A stretch of 64,000 nucleotides of DNA. Source: Rhytidiadelphus loreus. Its lineage: Eukaryota; Streptophyta; Bryopsida; Hypnales; Hylocomiaceae. The notes beneath the pieces were generated by a model that saw only the letters and a program-made list of their open reading frames with translations, made no database searches and was not told the DNA's origin. The stretch spans positions 50,343,025 through 50,407,024 of the forward strand of contig OX344763.1 of NCBI GenBank assembly GCA_947034895.1, written 5' to 3'. Positions within the stretch are counted from its first letter, which is position 1, and each line of letters opens with the position of its first letter. A program made the translations under genes and the position numbers. Positions 48,993 to 59,843 of this stretch are shown here, one piece after another.

Positions 48993-50087
48993 TCACTCAG
49001 ATTCTGAGTCATCTTTTTGGCTTGGGCCTGTATCAGTAGACCTATAAACATTGAGAAATTGTCCTCCACCATAGTAGTTGTCTCCATATCTGTTTTGCCC
49101 ACTTGCTTGTCCATAATTTCCTTGGTATGGACCTCTAAAAGTTGGAGGAGGAATTGAATCATTGTGAGTAGATACTCCTTGAGTTGAACTGCCATAAGAA
49201 GGGCCTCCTTGAGGTCCATGAGAACTACCTCCAGTAGACGTAAAGTTGTATTGGGAGCCTCCTTGGTTACCTTCAAAATCATGCGTGGTTCCGTGGCTTG
49301 TCCCTAAGTTGTGATAACCCCCTTGAGGGTCATTACCGTAGTGTGAAATACTTCGGGTATCTTGTGAGCCATATGCACCACAATCAGGTTTGTACACCCC
49401 ATGATGGCTATATTGTCGACCACGGTCCTCTAGGCTTCTTTGCATTGCCTCTCGCATTTCTTGTTGGTATTGAATGTCCTCCCGATCTTCTATACGCTTG
49501 TGCCTCTCTTCCATCCTCGTGGGTGTTGGAGTGTCTTTCTCATCATCATCATCTGACCATTCATCTTCTGTATCCGGCAATACAACCGGTGGAAATCCAA
49601 ACTGGCCTCGATTAGACCACTCTGGCATGCAATCGCTCGGTCCAGTCCAACTGGTATAAAGTATCGCATCACTGCGATTCAAGTGGGTAACATCTTTTCC
49701 GTAAATTGTGCGTCAATCTACATCTTTGTGGAGTACAATCTCCGCCTAAACCATGGTCATGTTGGAATAGTTCATTAAATTCGGTTTGGAGTCCCGTATT
49801 TGAGTTGAACGTGTTACTTCCTCGTATTGATGAACAAAGTGTTTGCTTTGGCATGTGGAAATTTGTCCTTTCCAACGGCGAACTTCCACCTCTGCGCGTT
49901 CTCTTGACCACATTTTGGAGAGGTGTGTCATTTTGATGTACTTCTTGCTTGTTGTGCAATCCCAAGATTTTTTAAGCTCTTCTTCCCATCCCGATTCAGC
50001 TACGCACATTTGATTTTCCCAATCATCCCAATTTATGTCTTGGGATTTGTCCTTCTTACTGGACTTCGATTTCTTATCGCGAGGCAT
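48993..50087 (-). pseudogene. Gly/Ser/Gln/Tyr-rich accessory protein, two premature stops
   Basis: One frame of 365 codons from ATG 50,087, broken by two stops near 49,745 (TAG) and 49,710 (TGA). The N-terminus is Lys/Ser-rich (PRDKKSKSSKKDKS). It is followed by a region resembling the RING-type protein at 43,998: ESGWEEELKKSW, KKYIKMTHLSKMW. An acidic stretch (DTEDEWSDDDDEKD), a charged helix, and a low-complexity tail rich in Gly, Ser, Gln, Tyr and His complete it (GNYGQASGQNRYGDNYYGGG). Such tails are prion-like in composition and often occur in RNA- or condensate-forming proteins. No family is recognised. CpG-rich block E lies upstream of its start. Confidence 0.6.
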
Positions 50088-50269
50088 GGTAAGCTTGCTT
50101 AAATGATTAATGATTCGTACTTACACTTGAAAAAATTTAAGATTCGATCACAATCATTTGCACACCAAAACGGAAGAGGCGCATAGAGCCTTAGGCACTA
50201 GATCACCTACTCCGCAAGGGAAACGATTGTGGCAAAATAAGCCGTGCTCTCCGCTATTTATACAATCGG

Positions 50270-50640
50270 ACGGCATGAATTCACGTACGGGAGCATTGAA
50301 CGGCACACAGGCGGACGGCAAGATCGAGCGGTGGAAAATCGGCGTCCGTCACATCGCACGGTCACCGTCAAAAGCAGATGGGCCCCCGACGGGCGGACGG
50401 AGATCCGATTGCCAATCCGCTCCTACTCCGTCAAGCCGTCCGCTCCTACCCCATCGGCTTGTCTGCTCATACTTCGTCGGGTCGTCTGCTTTTGATCCGT
50501 CGGGTTGTCCGCTGATGCTCCGTCGGGTCGTCCGCTCCTGTTCCGTCGGAAGAATCGGCCGTCCACTCGTCCAGTGGTCGGACGCCATCTACCGCTAGGT
50601 ATGTCAAAAGACGTCCTGGGGTCACCGCCCGCGGACTCTG
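50270..50640. repeat. CpG-rich GTCCGCT/CGTCGGGT block E
   Basis: Repeated CCGTCGGGTCGTCCGCT and GTCCGCTCCTAC units upstream of the minus-strand gene starting at 50,087 and just inside the hAT-like terminus at 50,666. Confidence 0.85.
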
Positions 50641-50666
50641 GACGTCCGGATGCCCTGTCAACCCTG
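50640..50666 (-). mobile_element. hAT-like right terminus (reads CAGGGTTGAC inward)
   Basis: On the minus strand the end reads CAGGGTTGACAGGGCATCCG and is followed by GACGTCC. It shares its first 10 bp and the ACGTCC motif with the terminus at 18,787. Outside flank is TACTCAAC. Confidence 0.5.
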
Positions 50667-51138
50667 TACTCAACCTTCATCCATGTCTGGCCCTGGCGAA
50701 TCATCATTAGGAATCCAAAGGCGCAACAATAGAGGCCAGAAAAGGAGTATTAGGAGGGTTGATGAGAAGGGACCTCGATACCCTAAACGACCCACTCAAA
50801 TTGTCCAACGATGTACCATTGGAGCGGAATGTTCCACCCAGAATGTTGGACAATCAAGTAGAGGAGGGCGACACCCTGCATCCAACATGGATGGAACTAC
50901 GGATGCGTTGAGGCTCACGAAACGACTTGTGCAAACTGAAGGCTTACGTGGTGTAGATACAAAAGTTCAAAATCTGAACTCAAAGGTAGAGCGTGAGGTA
51001 CATATCGAAGTAGTAACAAGGGAAGATGATGAAATCGAAAGCTTCGGCAACAACAGGAGCAACGAAGAGTCTTACGAAGATACATACCCTAATGTTGATG
51101 AGGTGCCGAGCGATTCCACATTCACGCTTGGTGACTAG
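50667..51138 (+). pseudogene. Unrecognised coding remnant cut by the hAT-like end
   Basis: An open frame runs to a stop at 51,136. It is basic at first (RRNNRGQKRSIRR, PRYPKRPTQ) and acidic at the end (TREDDEIESF, DEVPSDSTFTLGD). The hAT-like terminus abuts its 5' end, so an upstream part is probably missing. The basic-to-acidic layout resembles tails of transposon proteins, but I recognise no domain. Confidence 0.35.
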
Positions 51139-51379
51139 AGTACTAGAGAAGTAGACAATAATTATAGTTATAAGGTTTTAGCTTATATGTTTGGTAGCGA
51201 ATCTTTGTAGTTGAAGCTTTGAGCCTTCATCCTGATGTGTAAGGATTTTGTAGTGCTTCATCAAGCATATGAGCATATTAGAATGAGGGACAGATTACCG
51301 GTTTTAAAATATATGTTGAGTTCTAATTGGTAGGCAGTTAGGTGATGACTGCAACAAGGTTATAAAAGTGCAATGCAAG

Positions 51380-51600
51380 TATGACCTGTAGTCGCCTTCA
51401 ACCCTAAACTTGCAGTCGCCTCTATTTTTTCCACCCGAGGTTGCTCCTTCACCCGAAGTCACCCTAGTGCCCTAGACCCGCAATCGCCTTCCACCCTAAA
51501 CCCGCAGTCGCCTCAATTTTTCCACTCGAGGTCGCCCAAGGCAGACCTGCATGCGCCTACACCCGTAGTCGCCCACGATGGCTGTCCACGTCAGTTTGGA
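51380..51600. repeat. Degenerate CGCAGTCGCC block (GGGCGACTGCGGGT family)
   Basis: Repeated CCCGCAGTCGCC, CTCGAGGTCGCC and ACCCGTAGTCGCCC on this strand. These are the complement of the GGGCGACTGCGGGT motif found at 14.2, 18.2, 52.2, 58.0 and 59.2 kb. Confidence 0.8.
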
Positions 51601-51639
51601 AGCCCTGCCACATAGGCAAAATCTATTTACCATGGGGTA

Positions 51640-51762
51640 AATTTTTTTACCCCTCCGCGACGCGATGTCAAGTAAACTCGACACTTGGTGACATGCGACA
51701 CGTGACATCAGACGTCATACACGACGCCTAAACCCAAAAATATGTCAGACAAGACAACCCTG
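51640..51762 (-). mobile_element. hAT-like terminus CAGGGTTGTC with GACATC/GACGTC motifs
   Basis: On the minus strand the end reads CAGGGTTGTCTTGTCTGAC. It is followed inward by several TGACGTC, TGTCACGTGTCGCATGTCAC-like motifs. The 8 bp outside are ATCATTAC. No partner end was found, so this may be a fragment. Confidence 0.4.
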
Positions 51763-52214
51763 ATCATTACGGCATGGATGCAAATTAGCCGTATTGTTGC
51801 GCCGATTCGTGTAGTGCCGATGATAGGGGAATAACTTGTCGATGTGGCACCACCCTACAAAGGACTTACAAGTCTTGGCGGTCCAGTTGCCCATAATTCG
51901 ATCCCAACCTCGGTAAGCCACACGCTGGGTCCAAAAGGATGCGTCGTTGCCTAGGGTGCATGGCTCCTTTTGCCTTGGTCTTCTTCTTGTGGTCCACCAT
52001 TGGAGATGCTCTCGAGATTTGGGGCAAGGAATCTAAACCTAACAAGTGCCCGCAAAGTATTATCTAGTAATTAGTGAAAAAGGGAGTAAAATCAAGAACA
52101 TGAGCCACATGTAAGTGAAACTCAAAACCCAAGCTCCCGGGCACACAATCAGCCACTGTAAAGTAGGTGAAAGGCAATACGCAGCAAGAAGGGAAAGTGG
52201 CAAAGTCGGGTGGG
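51763..52214. other. Spacer, nothing recognised
   Basis: Mixed-composition sequence between the hAT-like terminus and the next GGGCGAC-type block, with no supportable gene. Confidence 0.4.
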
Positions 52215-52510
52215 GAGACAGCTAATGAACCTGCAATCGCCCTAGGGCGAGTTTGGGAAGGGGCGCGTGCAGGTCTGAGAGCGACCACGGGTAGGACGAC
52301 TACGGGTCTAAGGGGCCAACTGCGAAGGCGACTGCAGGTAGGGCGACCGCGGGTCTAAAGCTACAGAAGTACTGGGGAGGGGCTGAAGTCGAAGGCGACT
52401 GCGGGTCTAGGGCTAGCGGGGATGGGCGACCGCGTGTGGGGCGCCACAAAGTAATTTCTAGACCCCAACAGTGGGGCGACCGCGGGTGGGTGACTGCGGG
52501 TACAGGGTGT
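52215..52510. repeat. GGGCGACCGCGGGT block
   Basis: At least eight copies of GGCGAC(C/T)GCGGGT or near variants with variable spacing, mostly on this strand. Confidence 0.85.
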
Positions 52511-52954
52511 AGTTTGAATTTCTGAACCTCTAAGACTTTGAGTTTTAAGTTCTTTTACACAAAATTCTGGACAGAAATTTAAGTTACCACTGCACTTCAT
52601 AAAAATGTAGTGCACCTTTTCATCTTTTATTTAAAAATTAGGGTTATGCATCTTTAGCCATTTTATTAATTATTGTTGCAACTTATTAGATTTGACATGC
52701 AAAAAGAGGATTCACACCCTAACATCACATTTGCAATTTCAATAAGAAAATAATCAAACATTAGAAATTTACCATCCATAATTCATATGGTTGTGTTTTA
52801 TTTTCCAATGCAATCTCTATTATGTTTAGTTTGAATTTGTATGGTGAATCCATTATAAAACAAGATCCAACTATGAAAAATGTGGGATTTTTAATCAATG
52901 TAGACCATTTTCGGAGAGCTTCAAAAGAAGGGGCTTGGGAATTTAGGGATAAAT

Positions 52955-53225
52955 ACCTTTTATTCATTTATGGTGAAGTGTGATTGACACATTATAAATT
53001 GCATGGGAGAACAAAACTCAATATAATCAATTATGCATTGCAATATACAATGCATAGGATGGGTGTAGGAAGATGGTTGTTCAAATATCCCATAAGGATT
53101 GGGTGTGACAAGATGAGCTCCTATATAAGTTTCATCATGTGCTTCATTAAGCACTATGAAGGTGCAGTTGGGAACTAATTGTCATAGCTATTTTCCAGTT
53201 GTTTTCATGGTTTTGTTCAAATTTT
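52955..53225 (-). repeat. Dispersed coding-like repeat (inverted partner at 21,155-21,350)
   Basis: The minus strand encodes AHDETYIGAHLVTPNPYGIF and continues through EQPSSYTHPMHC, matching the frame inside the left part of the 17.2-kb element. The protein is not recognised. Confidence 0.7.
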
Positions 53226-53389
53226 ATTTATGTGTACATTCATAGGTACCCAAACAATAAAACTTGTTTCATATTCATTAAAAAGGTAGACATCATATTT
53301 ACAAACAAAGGGATAAAATCAAGGGCATACATTTGTACATTTTCAATATTTGGGGATTTCAAACTTATGAACTAAGAATAACGAGCCAC

Positions 53390-53460
53390 AACATTTATGG
53401 GTATATATTTTATTGGGGGGGTCACATTTATGGGTATATATTTTTTGGGGGGGGTCACAT
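53390..53460. repeat. 36-bp direct repeat with G-runs
   Basis: Two adjacent copies of ACATTTATGGGTATATATTT followed by a run of seven or eight G. Confidence 0.85.
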
Positions 53461-53739
53461 ATGTAAACCATTAAAGTATTGGGCACTAACCAATTAAACA
53501 TTCATATACCATGGACTGTTTAGCAAAATATGATCATCCATCTGAGATAAACAATCCATGCATTGTTTAGCAAAATCATAGTATAGAAATGTAAAATGAA
53601 GTTCTTTGTCAAGCACATTGCTATTTCACATGTCTAGCATGACTTTAGTACTATTATCTTCATAAATAACTTATTTCTTTCTATGATTCCACTTCAAAAA
53701 TCAAAATAGGTACTTATGCCATGGTACAAGGCTGCCATT

Positions 53740-54115
53740 TGATGCACCACAACAATGTCTCCAGTCACGAACGATTTGCTCGTGGCACAAGGTTGTCCAA
53801 GTTTGCCCGTGCTTGGTTTAACCTATTATTGGTCCGCTCAAAGATATCCGTGGTGTTGATTTGAACGCTCAGAGATTGTGTAAATGCGTGTTCCGTCCCG
53901 TGCTCATCATCCTAAGGTGGAATTGTCATTAGTACATATGATATTCACAGAATGGGATAAAAACAATATTAACCTAGCAGGTATATTTACTCGTGTTGTG
54001 GTATCCACACATTGCACTAACCTTAAGGAGTTGTAACAACAAGCATCCATTCTCAGACTCGAAAAGTTTCTCGACATCCTCAAATTCTTCTAATAAAGCC
54101 TTGCATCTCCCGGCC
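53740..54115 (-). pseudogene. Possible decayed exons of an unknown protein
   Basis: Two short minus-strand stretches look protein-like: about 53,925-53,760 (LSVQINTTDIFERTNNRLNQ) and about 54,115-54,025 (RCKALLEEFEDVEKLFESEN). The interval between them could be an intron of roughly 90 bp. No domain is recognised. Confidence 0.25.
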
Positions 54116-54640
54116 CCCCATATCAATGAATATTAAAACATAACAACTAAATATGGGTATTTGTGGAAGTACGCAACATCTAGAAAAATAAAAATAATAG
54201 ATAATAGTAATTATATAGAATAGAAATTTTCAAATTTTTCGTACTAGGTAGGAAATAGGAAGCCCAGAACCAGAAATAGGAAATAGAACCTTTACAGAAA
54301 TCCTTAAACTGTAATTAGGGTTACAGTCGGATCCAGAAACCCTAACCCTAATCCGGAAACCGGAAAGTTCCGGCCGAGTAGGCCCTAGAGCCTAGTCCAG
54401 CTAGGGAACTTACGAGAACGCCGACCCCGAAAACTACTTAACCCCCGCTGCCTCCATCATTCTTCCTCTTTCTTCCGTGGGATTATAGCGTGGCGCTTAG
54501 TAAGTGAAAGTGTGGTGAGATAGGAATGCATTAGGGAGAGAAAGGGAGGCCGATGCCGATCGCACCAGAAAATAGGACGGAGGTAAGGCGGAACTGACGA
54601 CGGAAGATTAGCGGAAGTAAGTGGGAAGTGGGGACGGAAT

Positions 54641-56575
54641 ATGTCAGTAGTTATGGCAGGGTCTAGTGTGCAGCGAAAGTCAGGGGTTACCGCCCGGATG
54701 ATCAGTTCGGAAATCCCTGAGAATCCGGAACACCACCAGCAATTGGAGGATGACCTGACGGATATGGGGTGCCTCGGTCTCCTAAAGAGACCTTGGAACA
54801 TCCGGAGCGAGGATATGATAGATGAAATAGTATATGGCGCTCCCAACCAGTACCATCTCACCATCAGGGGTCGTCCAAAGTCCTAGACTGTAGAAATGTG
54901 GGCGGGAGTTTACTTCGCATCCTCTAGGGGATCCGGATGGGCCGGACGAACAGATAAGTTCGCGGCGAATAGATTCCGGAACCCGGCCGACCCAAAGGAG
55001 GATTACACCGCATTTGACTGCCGGAACCCTAGGGATCAGAGACTGCTAGAGTTTCTCAACCCCATTTTGTATCCGAAAAAGCCCAGCCGGATTACAGTAA
55101 CTCTAGCAAACACAATTTTCGGAGCCTTAGGGGAGAGAGGAAAATCGGCCCCTCGACCAATTAGCTGGGGGCTCATTATCCACTCCATTGTAGAGAAACT
55201 TTCCGGAAACCTAATAGGAAAGAAGTCAAGCCCCATCAACTTGTACCTCCTCCACTTGTACCACAAGCAGGAGGTACTTAGTGATCCGGAAGACATCATC
55301 TACCGGCAAGGGGATAGCCTGCTGAGGTACGGTCTTCTGCCGGATCCGGATCCGGCGGAAGATAAACCAGAAGAGGAAGAGAAGCCGGAATTGGAGCACG
55401 ACTCGCCGGATAAGCACGATTTCCGCTGGAAGAGTACGAATCCGGATGCATGGGGGAAGAGCCACCTTCCGGATCCTGTTCCATTACGGAACCCTGAGCC
55501 GGACCAAGACGTATTCGAGGCCACGATCACTTGGTTACGGAATCAGAAGGCAACAAACGAACGGATGGCAACATTGATCCGGAGCGTCTGCGCAACATTG
55601 AGGGTAGCGGACGAGACAGAGATTGTCGAAGCAATCAATAGCAGACCGGATCCGGAGATGGTCCGTTTACTGGAGGGCAGGATCCGGAGTTTGGAGGCCG
55701 AGCGGGATCATCTCCAAAATCGCACGACTTGGACGGAAGGGGAGGTGAACACTGCCAACAAACGGGCGACGGATGCGACGAAGCTTGTCCGAAAACTAAG
55801 GGACCTCATCGACCCGCCGGCGGATGTCATCACCAGATCTGCACTTTGGAACAACCAGATGAGCCGGGAAGGTCACATCACCGGAACCAAGGTTGTCTAA
55901 ATCTTGGTAGACTTTGAGGCACGGATCGAGATCGCGCTGAAAGAGATGCGCTAGTTGGTGGGCCACTTCGATCCGCTCATGGGATTAGACGCCTCCATAT
56001 TTCCGGAAATTCCCGGAGGCGAGTTTACGGAGGCGACTCAGCTCAACCTTGGAACGCGAACGTCGACCCAGCCAGTACCCGCACCCGGAAGGACCTCAGT
56101 GCAGAGGGAGATCATGGATGGGAGGAAGATTCCGGATCCGGTCTTGACGCCACGGACCACTTCGGTAAATCTCTTCCCACCTCTTCCGGTTTCTTCTACA
56201 GAAGTTACGGCAGCAATGGAGATTCCCGGTGGGATTCAGAATCCGGCTAGGACCCACCCGGAGCAGTTCGCACACATGCAGTAGCGTACACCTCCCCGGC
56301 CTCCTCCTCCAACCCCTACTGAGTTCATGGACTTGACAAAGAAGAAGGCCTCGAGGCGGAAGGTTCCCAGTGATCTAGAAGAGGTCTTGGAATCAGAAGA
56401 GGAGGAAGCGGAAACCAACTCCACTTCTGGTTCGGAGTACGCGGAGACGGATCCGGGTCCGCCAAGGACACGATCCGCGTCAAAGACCACCTCGACGAAG
56501 CAGATCCATCAGAAATCAGCAACTCGGATTTCAAAGGGCGGAACATCCTCCAAGAAGGCCCGGAAGGGCAGGTGA
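54641..56575 (+). pseudogene. Gag-like protein, copy 2, four premature stops
   Basis: One frame of 645 codons aligned end to end with copy 1. Stops are TAG 54,884 (TGG in copy 1), TAA 55,898, TAG 55,952 (CAG in copy 1) and TAG 56,282 (CAG in copy 1). Three of the four are C-to-T or G-to-A changes. At the position where copy 1 has its only stop, copy 2 has CAG. Domain layout matches copy 1: capsid-like N-terminus, acidic linker, coiled coil and basic C-terminus. The older look of this copy (more stops) suggests an earlier insertion. Confidence 0.72.
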
Positions 56576-56850
56576 CTTATTAGTGTAGTTGGTTTGTTAG
56601 TTTTGGTGTTTTGTTTTCGACGCGGGTTTTCCGGATGTGGGACCCGCTGATCCGGAATTTTAGGAAGTTCTGGAATTCTAGGAGTTAACAGCTTTCCGTT
56701 TTTCTCGGAACGGTCACCTAGCCGTTGTCTGGATTTTCAACTGGCCGTTGGCTGCTTTTTCTTTGGACCGTTTTTGTTGTGTTGTTTTGGTTTTTAAGGG
56801 CGGGCCGGCTTGTGGCCTGTCATTCCATTTTGTGTCATTCAATCTGAGCA

Positions 56851-56871
56851 CCCAAGAATAAACACCTTGGG
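56851..56871 (+). terminator. Polyadenylation signal in a hairpin, copy 2
   Basis: AATAAA at 56,857-56,862 is enclosed by CCCAAG and CTTGGG, identical to copy 1. Conservation across diverged copies supports a function in 3' end formation. Confidence 0.55.
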
Positions 56872-57007
56872 AATTATTATCTTGCGTATCGCGTCTTGAT
56901 TACTTGTGTGTGGGTGTGTCCGGGAAAGTGTGCAAGGTAGGAATCCGGATTGGTTGGTATCCGGATCCAAGCTAAAGGTGTCTTGTGGATGAGTTTAGAA
57001 TGCAAGA

Positions 57008-57500
57008 GAGGAGCTGTGTACGGTGCCTTTAAATTGCTGGAACAGTGATTCGATGGGATCCGGTAGTGGTCAAGGAGCTAGTCCGAAACTCAAGAGTAGT
57101 TCTATGCGGAAGTGAGCAGCCGCCAAGAGGAATATTCCCAAACCATCGGAAGGTCTGCCAACCTCAAGAGCAGTCGACAGCTAGAAAGCAAGTCCCTTAG
57201 TTCTGGAATCCAACTATCTGCAGTTGTTTTGTGGTTGAGTCTAGTTTGTAACTGAGGAGCTGTGCGCGGTGCCTTTAAATTGCTGGAACGGTGATCTGGT
57301 GGGATCCAATAGTGGTCAGGGAGCTAGTCCGGAACTAGAGAGTAGTTCCGTGCGGAAGTCGGCAACCGCCAAGAGGAATATTCCCAAACCACCGGAAGAT
57401 CTGCCAACCTCAGGAGTAGGCGAAAGTTTAATCCGGAAAATAGCTGAGTGTCGTTGTAGTAAGGGCGGGTGAGGGTATATCTCTGTGTGACCTACCTTCC
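57008..57500. repeat. 246-bp tandem duplication inside copy 2
   Basis: Units start with GAGGAGCTG at 57,008 and 57,254, equivalent to 17,231 and 17,477 in copy 1. Confidence 0.8.
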
Positions 57501-58024
57501 GGGTGGCCACCCGGAAAGTTGTAAGAGTGACCATCTTTCCTCCTTACCGGACTAAGGACTTTGAGGACGGATGTATGTTTGTTGTTTAGGGGTTGATACG
57601 TGTGGTACTTGAGTGGTGATGTTCCCTACCCCTCGGAAAGAACAAGTGAGGACCCTCTGAGGGTAAAACAGAGGTACCAAAAACCGGTGTAACGGATAGT
57701 GAAGAGTAGAAATCTGGATCAGGGCAGATCCGGATTTGATTCCGGAAGACAGTATCTCCGGAACTTGGTGTTTGTGTTGTGTCGGATCATACAGTGGATT
57801 GTCATTTCCGGATAGATCCGTAGTTCTGGAAACATATCTATTGCGACAACATTTGGGATTCCCTGGGACGATAACTCGTGTCATCTTAACGCTTCTGTGG
57901 TGTTAAAGATACCTACACCTAGACTGTGCATGCAACAGTATTTTTAGCATATAATCTTATAATACAAGGCGCAGTTGTGAAAATTATGGACCACAGGCTA
58001 GAACAACCTATGAAATACCCACGT

Positions 58025-58545
58025 TCGCCAAGGGCGCATGCGCTAACCCTAACAAGGATACTAGGGCGACTGCGCTTGGGGTGACTGCGCGTGGGGCGAC
58101 CACGCATAGGGGGCGACTGCGGGTCAAGGAAAAAATGCAAACTCCTTAACCTGCAGCCGCCCCCTACGCGCAGTCGCCCACATGGAGGGGGAGGGATAGA
58201 CCAAATAATTTTCCGCCCCCCTCAATTAGGGCGACTCCGCGTACGGGGCGACTACGGGTCAAGGTGGGAGACACCAAACTATTTGAAAATGCAATCTCCC
58301 CCCTTCCATTAGGGCAACTGTGCGTAGGGGCCGACTGCGGGTCTCTAGATCACTTCCAAAATCATACCCGGGGTTCTAGGGCGACTGTGCTTGGGGCGAT
58401 TGCGGGTCAAGGTAGGAGACACCAAATAATTTGAAAATCCCATCCCCCCTTCCATCAAGGCGACTGCAGGTCCCCATATCACTTCCAAAATCATATCTGG
58501 GGTTCTAGGCGACCGCGCTTGGGGCGACTGCAGGTATGGGCATGT
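58025..58545. repeat. GGGCGACTGCGGGT block
   Basis: Many copies of GGGCGACTGCGC, GGGCGACTGCGGGT and complements, spaced by longer units containing CACTTCCAAAATCATA and GACACCAAA. Two longer units repeat with a period near 130 bp. Confidence 0.85.
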
Positions 58546-59179
58546 TTCACGAGATGGGTTTTTTTGGGACCCCTCTTCCATATTGTTTCTAATTCTCTTT
58601 GATCATATGTTGTTTTCTCCTTTTTCTTTACAAATTCAACAAGACAAAAAAATCCTAGGTTTTGCATTAGCTCTCCATTACTCCTTTTGCAAGAAGTTCC
58701 AAATGAAAGTTTTATGTACGTTGAAATAGTGGAGAGGTGTAATTAGATTTATTTGGGCATGTTTCATGAGACGGTGTTTTTTGGGACCCCTCTCCCATAT
58801 TGTTTCTAATTCCCTTTGATGATATGTTGCTTTCTCCTTTTTCTATACAATTTCAACAAGACCAAAAAGACATGATTCTGCTTTAGGTCTAAAACACTAC
58901 ATCTCGTGTAGGATGTGCAAGTATTTTATGTAGGTTTAATGATTTGATTCTAGATAAATGTTTTATTATTGTTTTCCAAGGTCTAGGGTCTAGGTTTAGG
59001 ATTTAGGGTTTGGAAACCCTTTACATTGTGAGAATAATTCTTCCATTGCCTTGCCATGTCTTTGATATGAACTGACGCGTAACATTTATTACCAATTTAG
59101 TAAGTGAAATAAGAAAAAATCAATTAGAATCTCCTCCAGATGCTAATTAGTGTTGGGTCAATTCTTTGAACTGGTTGTT
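58546..59179. other. Spacer with a ~180-bp direct repeat
   Basis: GGGCATGTTTCACGAGATGG at about 58,537 recurs in slightly changed form at about 58,757. It is followed in both cases by TTTTTTGGGACCCCTC, CATATTGTTTCTAATTC and TTTCTCCTTTTTCT. A degenerate TTTAGGG patch follows near 58,990. No gene. Confidence 0.6.
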
Positions 59180-59640
59180 GGTTTAGGGCGACCTCGAGTC
59201 AGGGGCGACCGCGGGTCATCGAGGAAGAAAGAAACACATTTGAATCAAGGCGACTGCGAGTAGGGGACGACTGCGGGTCAAGGAGGGAAACAATTTTTTG
59301 GAAAATGCAAACTCAATCTCCAGTAGGGCGACTGCGCATAAGGGGCAACTACGGGTCCTAGAGGAAGACACCAATTTGGCGGAAAATGCTCAATGAGGGC
59401 GACTGCGTGTAGGGGGGCGATTGCGCGTAGCGGGCGACTGCAGGTCAAGGAGACTTTCTTCGTGGGTGACCGCGCGTGCAAGTTTCGGGATGGTTTAGTT
59501 GGTACCCGCGGTCGTCCACGATCCACAGTCGCCCTTGATGCATAGTTGCCCATTTCTGTGCTCTGAAAATCCGTAGTCGCCCATTCCCGCTGTTTTCAAA
59601 CCCGCAGTCGCCCTCGTCCGACCCGCAGTCACCCAAACGC
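59180..59640. repeat. GGGCGACTGCGGGT block upstream of kinase-like copy 2
   Basis: Repeated GGCGACCGCGGGTC, AGGGCGACTGCGC and, further on, the complement CCCGCAGTCGCC. It lies about 200 bp 5' of the kinase-like ATG at 59,844, paralleling block D upstream of copy 1. Confidence 0.8.
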
Positions 59641-59843
59641 ACGCGCCCTGAGGCAACTTCGGGTACTTAAGCGTTAGCCCTACTTCCGATTCTCACTTTA
59701 CTTTAGCCTTGCGCACTGTCTTTCACCTACCTTTAGGTGGTTGGATGCGTGCTCGTGGGTTAGGGTCTCAATTGGGGGGGGAATTTTTGCCCTTTCAATC
59801 TACAAATTTTAAACTACGGTTTTGAATTATTTTGAAGTACAAC

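Larger units (their letters stand above)
54172..57937 (+). mobile_element. 3.8-kb TG...CA retroelement-like unit, copy 2 (TSD GTATT)
   Basis: It starts TGTGGAAGTACGC and ends TGCATGCAACA. A perfect 5-bp duplication GTATT (54,167-54,171 and 57,938-57,942) flanks it. It is collinear with copy 1 through the leader, ORF, AATAAA hairpin and duplicated tail, with many small differences. The different duplications show that the two copies inserted independently and did not arise by segmental duplication. Confidence 0.85.
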
